From: Paenirhodobacter populi
GTDB lineage: Bacteria; Pseudomonadota; Alphaproteobacteria; Rhodobacterales; Rhodobacteraceae
Direction: 5' to 3'
Length of the DNA: 64,000 bases
Assembly (NCBI RefSeq): GCF_004022215.1
Contig: NZ_SAUZ01000012.1
Coordinates: 102,661-166,660 of the forward strand
Part shown: piece by piece, positions 51,359 to 62,000 of the stretch
Position numbering within the stretch: position 1 is the first letter of the stretch
Layout of the letters: each line of letters starts with the position of its first letter
Translations under genes and position numbers: made by a program
The notes under the pieces: model-generated
The model's input: only the letters and a program-made list of their open reading frames with translations
Told to the model about the DNA's origin: nothing
The model's database searches: none

Positions 51359-52357
51359 ATGGACCATAACGTGCCGCCAAGCCATGATCGAACAGTGGAT
51401 GCCGCAGCGGGTTACACCCATGACGACCCGGCCGTCGATGCCGCGCTGGACTGGTTCGGCCGGCTGCGCGACGGCGGGGCCGATCCCGCGGTGCTGGACC
51501 AGTTCGGCCAGTGGCTCGCGCAGGATCCCCGGCACGCGGCCGAATTTCGCGCCCTGGAAGAGATGTGGGGATCGAGCGCCTTTCTGAAGGCGGTCGAAAG
51601 CCTGCCGCCCGAGACCGTCAGGGCGCCTGTCCCGCGCAGGCAGGACTGGCTGATGCGGGCCGTCGCCGTGGCGGCCGTCGCGGCGCTGGCCGCGGGGATC
51701 TGGCACTATCCGCGGATGATGGCGGACTGGCGGGCCGATTACCTGACCGCCACCGGCGATCGCGCCACCGTCTGGCTGCCCGACGGGTCCACCATGGTGC
51801 TGAACACCGATTCCGCCGTCGCCCTCGATTTCGACAACGGCCGGCGGGAGGTTTCCCTTCTGCGGGGCGAGGCGTGGTTCGACGTCCGCCACGATCCCGA
51901 TCATCCGTTCCGCGTCACCGGGGGCTTTGGCCGGGCGGAGGTGAAGGGCACCGCCTTTTCGCTGCGCCGTGAGGATGGCCGGGACGAGGTCGTGCTGGAA
52001 CGAGGCCGCGTCGATGTCAGCTGCCTGTGCGACGGGGCCGGTCCGGTCGCGCTGCACCCCGGCGAGGCCGTGACCGTCCCCCCGGCCGGGCCGCAGGCGC
52101 CGGTGCCGGCCTCGCCGGAGCGGCTCGCCTGGCGCGAGGGACGGGTGATGTTCAGGGATAGCCGGCTGGGCGAGGTGGTTTCCGAACTGTCGCGCTATTA
52201 CGACGGCACGATCATCGTCGCCGGTGACCGGATCAGCCGCATCGTGGTGACGGGAAACTACCGCCTCGACCGGATCGAGGGGGCGATCCGCACGCTCGCC
52301 GATGCCGCCGGGGTAAGGATGACGCGCCTTCCGGGTGGCGTGATAATTCTGAGGTAA
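51359..52357 (+). CDS. FecR-family anti-sigma/signal transducer
   Basis: A 332-residue inner-membrane protein. The N-terminal cytoplasmic domain (about residues 20-85; AALDWFGRLRDGGADPAVLD, FGQWLAQDPRHAAEFRALEE) binds the sigma factor, one membrane helix follows at about 101-116 (AVAVAAVAALAAGIW), and the periplasmic FecR domain follows (DRATVWLPDGSTMVLNTDSA, VSLLRGEAWFDVRHDPDHPF). The C-terminal SecB-like region (RVMFRDSRLGEVVSELSRYY) contacts the receptor signalling domain. Ninety bases separate it from the sigma gene. Confidence 0.92.
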   Translation: MDHNVPPSHDRTVDAAAGYTHDDPAVDAALDWFGRLRDGGADPAVLDQFGQWLAQDPRHAAEFRALEEMWGSSAFLKAVESLPPETVRAPVPRRQDWLMRAVAVAAVAALAAGIWHYPRMMADWRADYLTATGDRATVWLPDGSTMVLNTDSAVALDFDNGRREVSLLRGEAWFDVRHDPDHPFRVTGGFGRAEVKGTAFSLRREDGRDEVVLERGRVDVSCLCDGAGPVALHPGEAVTVPPAGPQAPVPASPERLAWREGRVMFRDSRLGEVVSELSRYYDGTIIVAGDRISRIVVTGNYRLDRIEGAIRTLADAAGVRMTRLPGGVIILR

Positions 52358-52364
52358 GAACTCA
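52350..52364. promoter_or_regulatory. Iron-responsive palindrome (TGA-N9-TCA) before the second TonB receptor
   Basis: TGAGGTAAGAACTCA has the same TGA-N9-TCA layout as the site at 30024 and overlaps the end of the fecR-like gene, about 100 bases before the receptor start. It suggests direct iron control in addition to the sigma factor. Confidence 0.4.
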
Positions 52365-52466
52365 ACTATTTTTTCCGACTCCGTCCCCCTGCCGCGTCTA
52401 GGTAGCAGAGGGTGACGCAGGCGCGCCGCGCGGGCTGCCCTCAGGCACAAGAGAGGACAGTGGAAT

Positions 52467-54887
52467 ATGGTCAGGAAAACCGTGGCGGACCCCTATCGCG
52501 CGTGGGGCATGAGGTCGAAAAGGGGCAGGGTGCTTGCGCTTCTTCTGGCCTCGACGGTTCTGGGCGGCGTCCCGCCCCTTGGCGTCGCGCGGGCGCAGGC
52601 GCAGCAGGCCGCGCCCGGCACGATGGCGTTCCAGATCCCCGCGCAGCCGCTGTCCTCGGCCATCGACGCCTTCATCCGCCAGAGCGGCTGGCAGATCAGC
52701 TATTCGTCGGAGCTTCTGCGCGGCAAGACCTCGCCCGGCGTCAGCGGTACCCTTGCGCCCGAGGCGGCGTTGCAGGGGCTGGTGGCGGGCACCGGCGTCG
52801 CGGTGCGTCTGGGGGCGCCTGAATCCGCGGCGCTTGTCGATCCGGCGGTGGCGGATGCCGCGGCCGAACCCTCGCTCACGCTGGACACGATCGTCGTCGG
52901 CTCCAGCTATGAAACCGAGGGCACCAACAGCTACACGTCGGACCTGATCTCGGTCGGGGAAAAGTCGGTGATGTCGCAACGCGAGGTGCCGCAGTCGACC
53001 TCGGTCGTCACCAATACGCAGATCCGCAACAACAGCTACACCTCGCTGGATTCGGCGCTGAACGATGTGCCGGGCGTTCTGGTCTGGGCCAATGACGAGG
53101 GGCGGTCTTCGATCTATCTGCGCGGGTTCGAGCTGGACCGGCTCTATTACGACGGCCTGCCGATGGAGGAAACCTCCATCAACGCCACGCAGCCCGACCT
53201 TTCGACGATCGACCATATCGAGGTGCTGAAGGGCCCGGCGGGGCTGTTCAACACCGCGGGGTCGCCGGCGGGCGCGATGAACATGCGGCTGAAGCAGGCG
53301 ACCCGCACCGATCCGGGCGGCTATGTCTCGGCGCAGGTGGACGGCAACGGCCGCTATCGGGGCGAGCTGGACTATGGCGGCGCGCTGAACCGCGAGGGCA
53401 CGGTGCGTGGCCGTGCGGTGCTGGCCTATACCCACGGCGACGGTTTCGTCGACAAGGTGGAAAACGGCGTCACCTCGGCCTATGGCACGATCGCCTGGGA
53501 CATCACGCCCGATACGCTTGCCACCTTCTCGCTCAGCCACATGGAAAAGGACATCAAGCCGTTCAACGGCCTGCCGACCTATGCCGACGGCAGCCTGATC
53601 TGGACCGATGCCGGGGCGACCACGGCGGCGGACTGGAACCATTTCGACAACAGCATCACCAATGCCGTCGCCGCGCTGGAGCACCGCTTCGGCAATGGCG
53701 CGCGGGTCAAGTTCGCGCTGCGGCAGTCGCATCATACGGCGGATTACCATTACGCCTGGGCGGGCGCCGCGGCGAATGCCGACAATACGGTCAACCGGCT
53801 GAGCTGGCTCGCGCGGGACTGGAAACACGACTCGACCGCGCTGGACGCCCATGCCGAGATTCCCTTCATGCTGGGCGGCTGGGATGGCAGCGCGATCGTC
53901 GGCGCCGACTACGAACGAAGCAAGTCGACCACCAAATCCGCGACCGGCGCGATCACCGGCAGCTGGGATCTGGACGACTGGGATGTCAGCGGCGTGGCGA
54001 AACCCACGGTCAACTGGGCCAGCATCACCCGCGCCCAGACGACGACCAAGGGGATATACGGTCAGGTCCGCATCAAGCCCACGGCGGAACTGGCGCTGAT
54101 CGGCGGCGCGCGGGCGTCGTGGTATGACGACACGACGACCAACCTTTTGACCGGCAGTGCCAGCCGGCTGAAGGAAAGCGGCAAGCTGACCCCCTTCGCC
54201 GGCGTGACCTACGATCTGACGGCCTCGACGACGCTCTATGCCAGCTATTCGGAAATCTTCCAGCCGCAGTCCTATCAGGATGCGGATGGCAATACGCTGA
54301 AGCCGATGACCTCCGGGCAATATGAGATCGGCGTGAAGTCGGAATATGACGGGGTGAACCTGACGGCCGCGATCTTCGACCTGCGTCAGCGGAACGTCGC
54401 GCAGCTGGTGACGACAGGGGTCTACGAGACCGCGGCCGAGGTGCGTTCGCGCGGCATCGAGCTGACCGCCGCGGGCGAGCTTTATGACAACCTGCACCTG
54501 TCGGCGGGCTACACCTACAACGAGACCGAATACACCAAGGGCGCGGATGCGGGTGAGGCCTATTCGACCTATACCCCGCGCAACATGCTGAAGGTCGGCC
54601 TGCTGTACGACGTGACCGAAGGCCCCGCCGCCGGCTGGAGTTTCGGTGGCCAGATGCGCGCGATGACCAACTTTTCCAGCGTGTCGGGGGCGACGACGAT
54701 CAAGGCGCCGGGCTATGCGGTCTTCGACCTGACGGCGATCCGCCATCTGAACGAGGACACCGACCTGCGGATCGGTGTCGCGAACGTGCTGGACAAGGAC
54801 TATTACACCCGGGTCGGCTCCACCGCGGTCTTCAACTTCCGCGGTGAGCCGCGCACGCTGATGCTGGCGATGACGCATAGGTTCTGA
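52467..54887 (+). CDS. TonB-dependent siderophore receptor with N-terminal signalling domain (FecA-type)
   Basis: An 806-residue outer-membrane receptor. A long export signal ends near residue 48 (LALLLASTVLGGVPPLGVARA). The secretin/TonB short N-terminal (STN) signalling domain lies at about 50-115 (MAFQIPAQPLSSAIDAFIRQ, LAPEAALQGLVAGTGVAVRL). It is followed by the TonB box region LTLDTIVVGSS, the plug (SVVTNTQIRNNSYTSLDSAL, IEVLKGPAGLFNTAGSPAGA) and a barrel ending TLMLAMTHRF. The STN domain and the preceding FecI/FecR genes show that ligand binding is signalled to transcription. The downstream esterase points to an ester-backbone siderophore. Confidence 0.93.
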   Translation: MVRKTVADPYRAWGMRSKRGRVLALLLASTVLGGVPPLGVARAQAQQAAPGTMAFQIPAQPLSSAIDAFIRQSGWQISYSSELLRGKTSPGVSGTLAPEAALQGLVAGTGVAVRLGAPESAALVDPAVADAAAEPSLTLDTIVVGSSYETEGTNSYTSDLISVGEKSVMSQREVPQSTSVVTNTQIRNNSYTSLDSALNDVPGVLVWANDEGRSSIYLRGFELDRLYYDGLPMEETSINATQPDLSTIDHIEVLKGPAGLFNTAGSPAGAMNMRLKQATRTDPGGYVSAQVDGNGRYRGELDYGGALNREGTVRGRAVLAYTHGDGFVDKVENGVTSAYGTIAWDITPDTLATFSLSHMEKDIKPFNGLPTYADGSLIWTDAGATTAADWNHFDNSITNAVAALEHRFGNGARVKFALRQSHHTADYHYAWAGAAANADNTVNRLSWLARDWKHDSTALDAHAEIPFMLGGWDGSAIVGADYERSKSTTKSATGAITGSWDLDDWDVSGVAKPTVNWASITRAQTTTKGIYGQVRIKPTAELALIGGARASWYDDTTTNLLTGSASRLKESGKLTPFAGVTYDLTASTTLYASYSEIFQPQSYQDADGNTLKPMTSGQYEIGVKSEYDGVNLTAAIFDLRQRNVAQLVTTGVYETAAEVRSRGIELTAAGELYDNLHLSAGYTYNETEYTKGADAGEAYSTYTPRNMLKVGLLYDVTEGPAAGWSFGGQMRAMTNFSSVSGATTIKAPGYAVFDLTAIRHLNEDTDLRIGVANVLDKDYYTRVGSTAVFNFRGEPRTLMLAMTHRF

Positions 54888-54894
54888 TCCGGCG

Positions 54895-54923
54895 GCCCGT
54901 TCCTGCCCATGACCGGAACGGGC
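54895..54923 (+). terminator. Stem-loop after the receptor gene
   Basis: GCCCGTTCC and GGAACGGGC pair perfectly over nine bases around an eleven-base loop. Without a T run it more likely stabilises the receptor mRNA than stops transcription into the esterase gene. Confidence 0.5.
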
Positions 54924-54958
54924 GCGCGGTGAAACGCCATGATACCGGAGATTTCCAT

Positions 54959-55912
54959 ATGAAGCGGTTTTCCCGCAGATCCGTTCTGTGCGCCTCGGCG
55001 GCGCTTCTCTGGGCGGACAGATCGGTTGCGCAACCGGATGCGGGGCAGCGCGGCGACACCATCCCGGCCGAGGTGATCGGGGATCCACGGGTCGAGACCT
55101 TCGATCTTGGTCCGGCCGGGGCGCCTTGGCGGATTTTCGTCGGGCGTCCCCGGGGGAGGGCGCCCGCCGGGGGATATTCGGTGATCTTCGCGCTCGACGG
55201 CAATGCCTCCTTCCCGCTGTTCTGGCATGCGCGCGAGGCTCTGGCGCCCGAGGCCCCGGTGGTCATCGTCGGCATCGGCTACCCGACGCCCTACCGTTTC
55301 GATGCGGACCGGCGCTATCTGGACCTGACGCCCCTGACCCCGCCCGGGAATTTCGGCGGCCGCCGCAGCGACCGCGCCACCGGCGGGCGGAAGGTGTTTC
55401 TTGATTTCATCGAGGGGGAATTGTCGGCTGAAATCGTGCGCCGCCTTCCCGTCGATCCCGCGCGGCGCAGCCTGTTCGGCCATTCTCTGGGCGGGCTCTT
55501 CACGCTCCATGCGCTTTACGAACGGCCGCATCTTTTCAGCGGCTATATCGCTGCCGACCCGTCGATCTGGTGGAACAAGGGATCGATCCTCGCCGAGGAG
55601 GCGCGCTTCCGCGCGAACCTGACCGCCGCGCCGGTGCCGCCGATCCGCCTGCTCATGGAAAATTCCGGCGGCGAGCGGCGCGCGGCATCGGACCCGCGAA
55701 GCGATGCGGCCTTTTCCGGCAGGCTGGCGGCCGAACGTCTGGCCGGAACCGGAAGGATCGAGGTTTTCTACCGCGTCTTCCCCGATGAAACCCATCCCTC
55801 GATGCTGGGGCCGGCCATTGCCGACGGGCTGCTGTTCCACCTCGGGCACGACTTCGGCGCCGGGACGGCGGAGCGGATGCCCGTCGCGGTGGGAGGGCCT
55901 TCCGGAGAATGA
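54959..55912 (+). CDS. Secreted alpha/beta hydrolase, siderophore esterase type (IroE/BesA-like)
   Basis: A 317-residue hydrolase of the Fes/IroE esterase-D fold. The N-terminus MKRFSRRSVLCASAALLW resembles a twin-arginine signal (SRRSVL). Catalytic elements are the serine in SLFGHSLGGLFTLHAL, the following YIAADPSIWWNKGSIL and the histidine in FPDETHPSMLGPA, with an oxyanion region VIFALDGNASFPLFW near residue 80. Relatives cut the triester backbone of enterobactin-like siderophores to release iron in the periplasm. Position after a FecA-type receptor supports that role here. Confidence 0.87.
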   Translation: MKRFSRRSVLCASAALLWADRSVAQPDAGQRGDTIPAEVIGDPRVETFDLGPAGAPWRIFVGRPRGRAPAGGYSVIFALDGNASFPLFWHAREALAPEAPVVIVGIGYPTPYRFDADRRYLDLTPLTPPGNFGGRRSDRATGGRKVFLDFIEGELSAEIVRRLPVDPARRSLFGHSLGGLFTLHALYERPHLFSGYIAADPSIWWNKGSILAEEARFRANLTAAPVPPIRLLMENSGGERRAASDPRSDAAFSGRLAAERLAGTGRIEVFYRVFPDETHPSMLGPAIADGLLFHLGHDFGAGTAERMPVAVGGPSGE

Positions 55913-56091
55913 TCCGAAAGGCGCGGCATGAGGGCAGCGCATAGCCGGATCCCCCGCCCGGTATTTGTGCCAGATCAAGGCGGGACCGTTCCACCGCGCC
56001 GACAATGGCGGCGTTATCCGCAGGTGATGCGAATGGCATGGCGGAACGTGACGGGCCGACCGCGCCCGCCCATATCTGGAAGGTTCAGACG

Positions 56092-57366
56092 ATGTCTGAG
56101 ACAAATCCGGCCTCACGGGACCTCAACGCTGCGGAAGAGACCAGAATCGCCTTCATCGCGGCATGGCTTCTGTGCAGCCTGTTCTATTTCGTCCAATACG
56201 CGCTCCGCTCGGCGCCGGGGGTGATGCTGCCCGAACTCGGCGGCGCGCTTGCGATGAGCAATGTCGAACTGGGCACCCTGATCGGGCTTTATTACTACAC
56301 CTATTCGGTCTTCGCGCTGGTCTCCGGGGCGGCGCTGGACCGGGCGGGGGCGAAATACACCGTGCCCGCCGGGATCGTCGCGGTGGCGGTGGGGGCGCTG
56401 CTGTTCGGCAGCAGCTCGGTCCTCGGGGCCGAGGCCGGGCGCCTGTTGCAGGGCGCGGGATCGGCGATGGCCTTCACCGGTGCGGTCTACCTTGCCACCC
56501 ATGGGTTCCCCAAGGCGTGGCTTGCCACGGCCGTGGGCGTGACGCAGTGCTTCGGCATGCTCGGCGGGGCGGTCGGGCAGTTCGCCGTGGCGCCGGTCAT
56601 CCACGGGATGATGAGCTGGCAGGCCTTCTGGGCCATCTCGGGCTTCTTCCTGCTGGTCATGGCGGTGGGCATGGCGCTGGTGACGCCGCCCGCGACGGTC
56701 GAGGAACGCACGCGCGAGGCCTGGTGGCGGCCCTATCGGGTGGTTCTGGGCAATCCGCAAAGCTGGCTGTGCGGCCTGATCGGCGGGCTTCTGTTCCTGC
56801 CCACGACGATCTTCGCCATGATCTGGGGCGTGCCCTTCCTGCGCGAGGGGCTGGGCGCGGGCTATGGCGAGGCGGTGGCGCGGGCCTCGATGGTGCCGCT
56901 CGGCTGGGTCATCGGCTGCCCGCTTCTGGGCTATGTCGCCGACCGCATGGGGCGGCGCAAGCCGGTGATCGTCGGCGGCGCGGTGCTGATGCTGCTGGCC
57001 GGGGTGCTGATCCTGTATCTGCCGGAGGTGCTGCCGCCCTATGTCGGGGGGCTGGCGCTTGGCATCGGGTCGGGCGCGGCGATGATCCCCTACACGTCGA
57101 TCAAGGAACTCAATCCGGACCGGGTGAAGGGCTCGGCCACGGGGGCGATCAACTTCATCGTCTTCACCATGACGGCGGTGCTCAATCCGGGGTTCGGGCG
57201 GATCCTCGCCAGCCGCTCGGAAGGCGGGGAAATGACGCTGGCCACGTTTCAGGCGGCGGGGGCGTGGATTCTGGGGGGGATCGTTCTGGCCATCCTTCTT
57301 ACAATTCCGTTGCGGGAATCGGGCACGCTCAAGGCCATTCCCGCCCATGCCGAACCTGCCCAATAG
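56092..57366 (+). CDS. MFS transporter
   Basis: A 424-residue major facilitator protein with 12 helices. It starts MSETNPASRDLNAAEETRIA. The segment LIGLYYYTYSVFALVSGAAL followed by DRAGAKYTVPAG is the loop 2-3 region, and DRMGRRKPVIVGGAVLMLLA is the second-half equivalent. It belongs to the D-galactonate/oxalate-type permease group in general appearance. It lies 63 bases before the redox operon on the same strand and may bring in its substrate, but equally could export a siderophore product. The specificity is not assigned. Confidence 0.87.
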   Translation: MSETNPASRDLNAAEETRIAFIAAWLLCSLFYFVQYALRSAPGVMLPELGGALAMSNVELGTLIGLYYYTYSVFALVSGAALDRAGAKYTVPAGIVAVAVGALLFGSSSVLGAEAGRLLQGAGSAMAFTGAVYLATHGFPKAWLATAVGVTQCFGMLGGAVGQFAVAPVIHGMMSWQAFWAISGFFLLVMAVGMALVTPPATVEERTREAWWRPYRVVLGNPQSWLCGLIGGLLFLPTTIFAMIWGVPFLREGLGAGYGEAVARASMVPLGWVIGCPLLGYVADRMGRRKPVIVGGAVLMLLAGVLILYLPEVLPPYVGGLALGIGSGAAMIPYTSIKELNPDRVKGSATGAINFIVFTMTAVLNPGFGRILASRSEGGEMTLATFQAAGAWILGGIVLAILLTIPLRESGTLKAIPAHAEPAQ

Positions 57367-57429
57367 GAGAATCGCCGACACCACCCGTCTGCAACACCAA
57401 CACAGCAAGGTCCTGAAAGGAACTCAGCC

Positions 57430-59097
57430 ATGTCGGAAGCCATCAGAGATATCGGACACGCCGTAAACCTTGACGAAAGACACGCGGTCGGCGTCGTCCG
57501 AAGCAGCCATCCGGTCTATGTCGACCTGATGCCGCCGTGCAACGACGCCTGCCCCGCGGGCGAGAACATTCAGGCCTGGCTCGACCATGCGCGCGCCGGA
57601 GACTGGCACGGCGCGTGGCAGGTGATGACGGCGGACAACCCATTTCCGGCAATCCACGGGCGGGTCTGCTATCACCCCTGCGAAGGGGCGTGCAATCGCG
57701 GGTCGCTCGACGGGTCGGTCAGCATCCATGCGATCGAACGGTATATCGGCGATCTCGGCAATGCGCAGGGCTGGAAAGTCGCCCGGGCGCCCGCGACGGG
57801 GAAGAAGGTGCTTGTCGTGGGGGCCGGGCCTTCGGGTCTGTCCGCCGCGTGGCATCTTGCGGTCCGGGGGCATGGGGTGACGATCCTCGAGGCCGGGCCG
57901 ATCGCGGGCGGGATGATGCGCTTCGCGATCCCCGCCTACCGGCTGCCGCGCGACATCCTTGCGCGCGAGGTGGCGCGGGTCGAGGAACTGGGCGTGCGGA
58001 TCGTGCTGAACCACCCGGTGGCGGACATTCTGGCCGAACAGCGGGCCGGCGGCTACGACGCGGTCTATCTGGCGATCGGGGCGCAGGTCGGGCGGCATGT
58101 CGACATTCCCGCCCGCGACGCGGCCCGGGTGATGGATGCGCTCGACCTGCTGCGGGCGGCCAGTCAGGGGGAGAAACCGCTGCTCGGCCGCCGGGTGGCG
58201 ATCTACGGCGGCGGCAACACCGCGATGGACGCCGCGCGCACCGCGCGCCGGCTGGGCGCCAGCGACGCGATGATCATCTACCGCCGCGACGCGGCCCACA
58301 TGCCCGCCCATGCCTTCGAGGCGCAGGAGGCAGAGGAGGAGGGCATCACCTTCAAATGGCTGTCCTCGATCAAGGACATGACCGGCGAGAACATCACCGT
58401 CGAAAAGATGGCGATCGACGACAAGGGCAAGGTCACCCCCACCGGCGAATATGAAACGCTCAAGGCCGACAGCCTCGTGCTCGCGCTCGGACAGACGACG
58501 GATGTGGATTTCCTGCGCGGCGTGCCGGGGCTGGAATTCGCCCCCGACGGCACGCTGATCGTGGGCGAGGACATGCAGACCGGCCATCCCGGCCTGTTCG
58601 CGGGCGGCGACGTGACCCCCGCCACGCGGTCCGTCACCAATGCCGTCGGGCTTGGCAAGCATGCCGCGCGCCATATCGACGCCTGGCTGAACGGCACCCG
58701 CTGGGAACATCCGCCGCGCCATCCGCTGGTGTCCTTCGACGACCTGCACCTGCCGATCTTCGACGATGCGCTGAAGGCGAAGCAGGCGGAAACGCCGATC
58801 GAACAGCGCACCGGCTTTCAGGAGGTCATGGGCGGCCTGACCGAGGCCGAGGCCCTGCACGAGGCGGGCCGCTGCCTGTCCTGCGGCAATTGCTACGAAT
58901 GCGACAATTGCTACGCCGCCTGTCCGGAGGATGCGATCACCAAGCTCGGCCCCGGGCTGGGCTATTCGGTCAACCTCTCGCTCTGCACCGGATGCCGGGC
59001 CTGTTTCGAACAATGTCCCTGCCACGCGATCGACATGGTGCCCGAAAGCGCGCCCGTCGCGGTGGCCGGTCCCTCGCTTTCGGAGGCAGTACAATGA
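57430..59097 (+). CDS. GltD-like NAD(P)H/FAD oxidoreductase with two [4Fe-4S] ferredoxin motifs
   Basis: A 555-residue protein. The N-terminal Fe-S domain of glutamate-synthase small-subunit type is CNDACPAGENIQAWLDHARA, then VCYHPCEGACNRG. FAD (VLVVGAGPSGLSAAWHLA) and NADPH (RVAIYGGGNTAMDAARTARR) folds follow. The C-terminal ferredoxin domain is at about 485-540 (CLSCGNCYECDNCYAACPED and CTGCRACFEQCPCHAID). No glutamate-synthase large subunit is present. Its stop overlaps the start of the pyruvate:ferredoxin oxidoreductase gene, so it is inferred to exchange electrons between NAD(P)H and ferredoxin or the oxidoreductase itself. Confidence 0.88.
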   Translation: MSEAIRDIGHAVNLDERHAVGVVRSSHPVYVDLMPPCNDACPAGENIQAWLDHARAGDWHGAWQVMTADNPFPAIHGRVCYHPCEGACNRGSLDGSVSIHAIERYIGDLGNAQGWKVARAPATGKKVLVVGAGPSGLSAAWHLAVRGHGVTILEAGPIAGGMMRFAIPAYRLPRDILAREVARVEELGVRIVLNHPVADILAEQRAGGYDAVYLAIGAQVGRHVDIPARDAARVMDALDLLRAASQGEKPLLGRRVAIYGGGNTAMDAARTARRLGASDAMIIYRRDAAHMPAHAFEAQEAEEEGITFKWLSSIKDMTGENITVEKMAIDDKGKVTPTGEYETLKADSLVLALGQTTDVDFLRGVPGLEFAPDGTLIVGEDMQTGHPGLFAGGDVTPATRSVTNAVGLGKHAARHIDAWLNGTRWEHPPRHPLVSFDDLHLPIFDDALKAKQAETPIEQRTGFQEVMGGLTEAEALHEAGRCLSCGNCYECDNCYAACPEDAITKLGPGLGYSVNLSLCTGCRACFEQCPCHAIDMVPESAPVAVAGPSLSEAVQ

Positions 59098-62000
59098 CCA
59101 GCGCCAAGATGAACCGACGGACGATGGATGCCAATACCGCCGTCGCGCGGGTGGCCTACAAGGTGAACGAGGTGGCCGCGATCTATCCGATCACGCCGTC
59201 CTCGACCATGGCGGAGCTTGCCGACGAATGGGCCGCCGCGGGGGAGCAGAACCTGTGGGGCGATATCGTCCATGTGCAGGAGATGCAGGCCGAGGGCGGT
59301 GCCGCCGGCGCCGTGCATGGCGCGCTGCAATCGGGGGCGCTGACCACGACCTTCACCGCCTCGCAGGGGCTGATGCTCATGCTGCCCAACATGTACAAGA
59401 TCGCGGGCGAGCTGACCTCGACGGTGTTCCATGTGGCGGCGCGGTCGCTGGCCACCTCGGCGCTGTCGATCTTTGGCGACCATTCCGACGTGATGGCGGC
59501 GCGCGGCACGGGCTTCGCGCTGCTGAACTCGGCCTCCGTGCAGGAGGCGCAGGACATGGCGCTGATCGCGCAGGCCGCGACGCTGCAGGGGCGGGTGCCG
59601 TTCCTGCATTTCTTCGACGGGTTCCGCACCTCGCATGAGCTGAACACCCTCGACCTGCTGCCCGAAGAGGTGATGCGCACGATGATCGACGACGATCTGG
59701 TGCGGGCCCACCGGGCGCGGGCGCTCAGCCCCGAAAATCCGCGGATCCGGGGCACGGCGCATAATCCCGACACCTTCTTTCAGGCGCGCGAGGCGACCAA
59801 TCCCTATTACGACGCCCTGCCCGAGATCGTGGAAAAGCTGCTCGACCGGTTCGCGGACCTGACCGGGCGGCGCTATGGGCTGTTTGAATATACCGGCGAT
59901 CCGCAGGCCGAACGGGTGCTGATCGCCATGGGTTCGGGCGCCGAGACGGCCAAGGAAACGGTCCGGGCGCTGACGGCCGCGGGCGAAAAGGTGGGCATCG
60001 TGCAGGTGCGGCTCTACCGGCCGTTCTCGGCCGGGCATTTCCTTGCCGTGCTGCCGAAGACGGTGCAGAAGATCGCCGTTCTGGAACAATGCAAGGAATC
60101 CGGCGCGACGGGCGAGCCGCTGTATCAGGACGTGATCGCCTCGCTTGCCGGGGCGGTCAGCCGGGGCGACTGGCCGGCGCTGCCGCTGATCGTCGGCGGG
60201 CGCTACGGGCTGTCGTCCAAGGACTTCCCGCCCTCGATGGTCAAGGCGGCGTTCGACAACCTGATCGCCAACCGGCCGCGGAATTCCTTCACCCTCGGGG
60301 TGGAGGACGACCTGACGGGGCTCAGCCTCGGCTACGATCCGGCCTTCTCGATCGAATCGCCGCGCACGACGCGGGCGGTGTTCTTCGGCCTCGGCGCCGA
60401 CGGCACGGTGGGGGCCAACAAGAACTCGGTCAAGATCATCGGCGAGGATACCGAGCTTTTCGCGCAGGGCTATTTCGTCTACGACAGCCACAAGTCGGGC
60501 GCGCAGACGATTTCCCACCTGCGCTTCGGGCCGGAACCGATCCGCGCCCCCTATCTGATCCGCGAGGCGCAGTTCGTCGCCTGCCACAAGTTCGAATTCC
60601 TCGCCCGGCAGGACATCCTGAAATATGCGGCACCGGGAGCCACTTTCCTGCTGAACGCGCCCTACGGGGCGGAGGAGGTCTGGCACCATCTGCCGAAGCC
60701 GGTGCAGCAGGCGATCATCGACAAGGGGCTGAAGTTCTACACGATCGACGCCTCTTCGGCGGCGCGCGAGCTGGGGCTGGGCTTCCGGGTCAACACGATC
60801 CTGCAGACCTGCTTCTTCGCGCTGTCGGGCGTGCTGCCGCGGGACGAGGCGATCACCCATATCAAGGCCTCGATCCGCAAGAGCTACGGCGAAAAGGGCG
60901 AGCGCATCGTCAAGATGAACTTCGCCGCCGTGGACGGGGCGCTGGAACGGCTGCACGAAGTGACGGTCCCCGCCACGGTCGATGCCGCCGCCCCGGGGCT
61001 TGCGCCGCTGGTGCCCGCCGATGCGCCGACCTTCGTCAAGGAGGTCACGGCGGTGATGTTCGCGGCCGAGGGCGACACGATCCCGGTATCCCGCATCCCG
61101 GCCGACGGCACCTTCCCCTCGGGCACCACCGCCTTTGAAAAGCGCAACGTGTCCGACACCGTGCCGGAATGGCGTTCGGATCTGTGCATCCAGTGCGGCC
61201 AGTGTTCCTTCGTCTGCCCCCATGCGGTGATCCGGTCCAAATACTACAACGCCGACCGGCTGGCCGGCGCGCCCGAGGGCTTTGCCCATGCGCCGATCAA
61301 TACCCGCGGCTATCCGGACACCGAATTCACCCTGCAGATCTATGTCGAGGATTGCACCGGCTGCGGCCTGTGCGTCGAGACCTGCCCGGCATGGTCGCCG
61401 ATCGAGCCGGATACCAAGGCGCTGAACATCGTCGAGAAGCTGCCGATCCTGAAGCAGGAACGCGAGAACATCGCCTTCTTCGAAAAGCTGCCGGTCAACG
61501 ATCGGGCGCGGGTCGATTTCGGCAATGTCCGCGGCGTGCAGTTCCTTGAACCGCTGTTCGAATTCCCCGGTGCCTGCGCGGGCTGCGGCGAGACGCCCTA
61601 TCTGCGCCTGCTGTCGCAGCTTTTCGGTGACCGGCTGCAGGTGGCGAATGCGACGGGCTGTTCCTCGATCTACGGTGGCAACCTGCCGGTGACGCCGTGG
61701 GCCAAGAACGGCGAGGGGCGCGGGCCCGCGTGGTCCAATTCGCTGTTCGAGGACAATGCGGAATTCGGTCTTGGCTACCGGCTTGCCGCCGACCAGCAGC
61801 TTGCGCTGGCGGTGAAATACCTTGGCCGTCTTGCCCCGCAGGTGGGCGAGGATCTGGCGAAGGCCATCCTCGATGCGCCGCAAAAGACCGAAAGCCAGAT
61901 CCGCGCGCAGCGCGAACGGGTCGGCGCGCTGAAGGTCAGGCTGCTGGAGATGGGCGACAACGAGGACGCCAAGCACCTGCTGTCGGTGGTCGATCACCTC

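Noticed and set aside
52398..55088. Long minus-strand frame antisense to the FecA-type receptor
   Set aside because: It is an antisense shadow of a gene with signal peptide, STN, plug and barrel motifs; the minus frame shows no family pattern.
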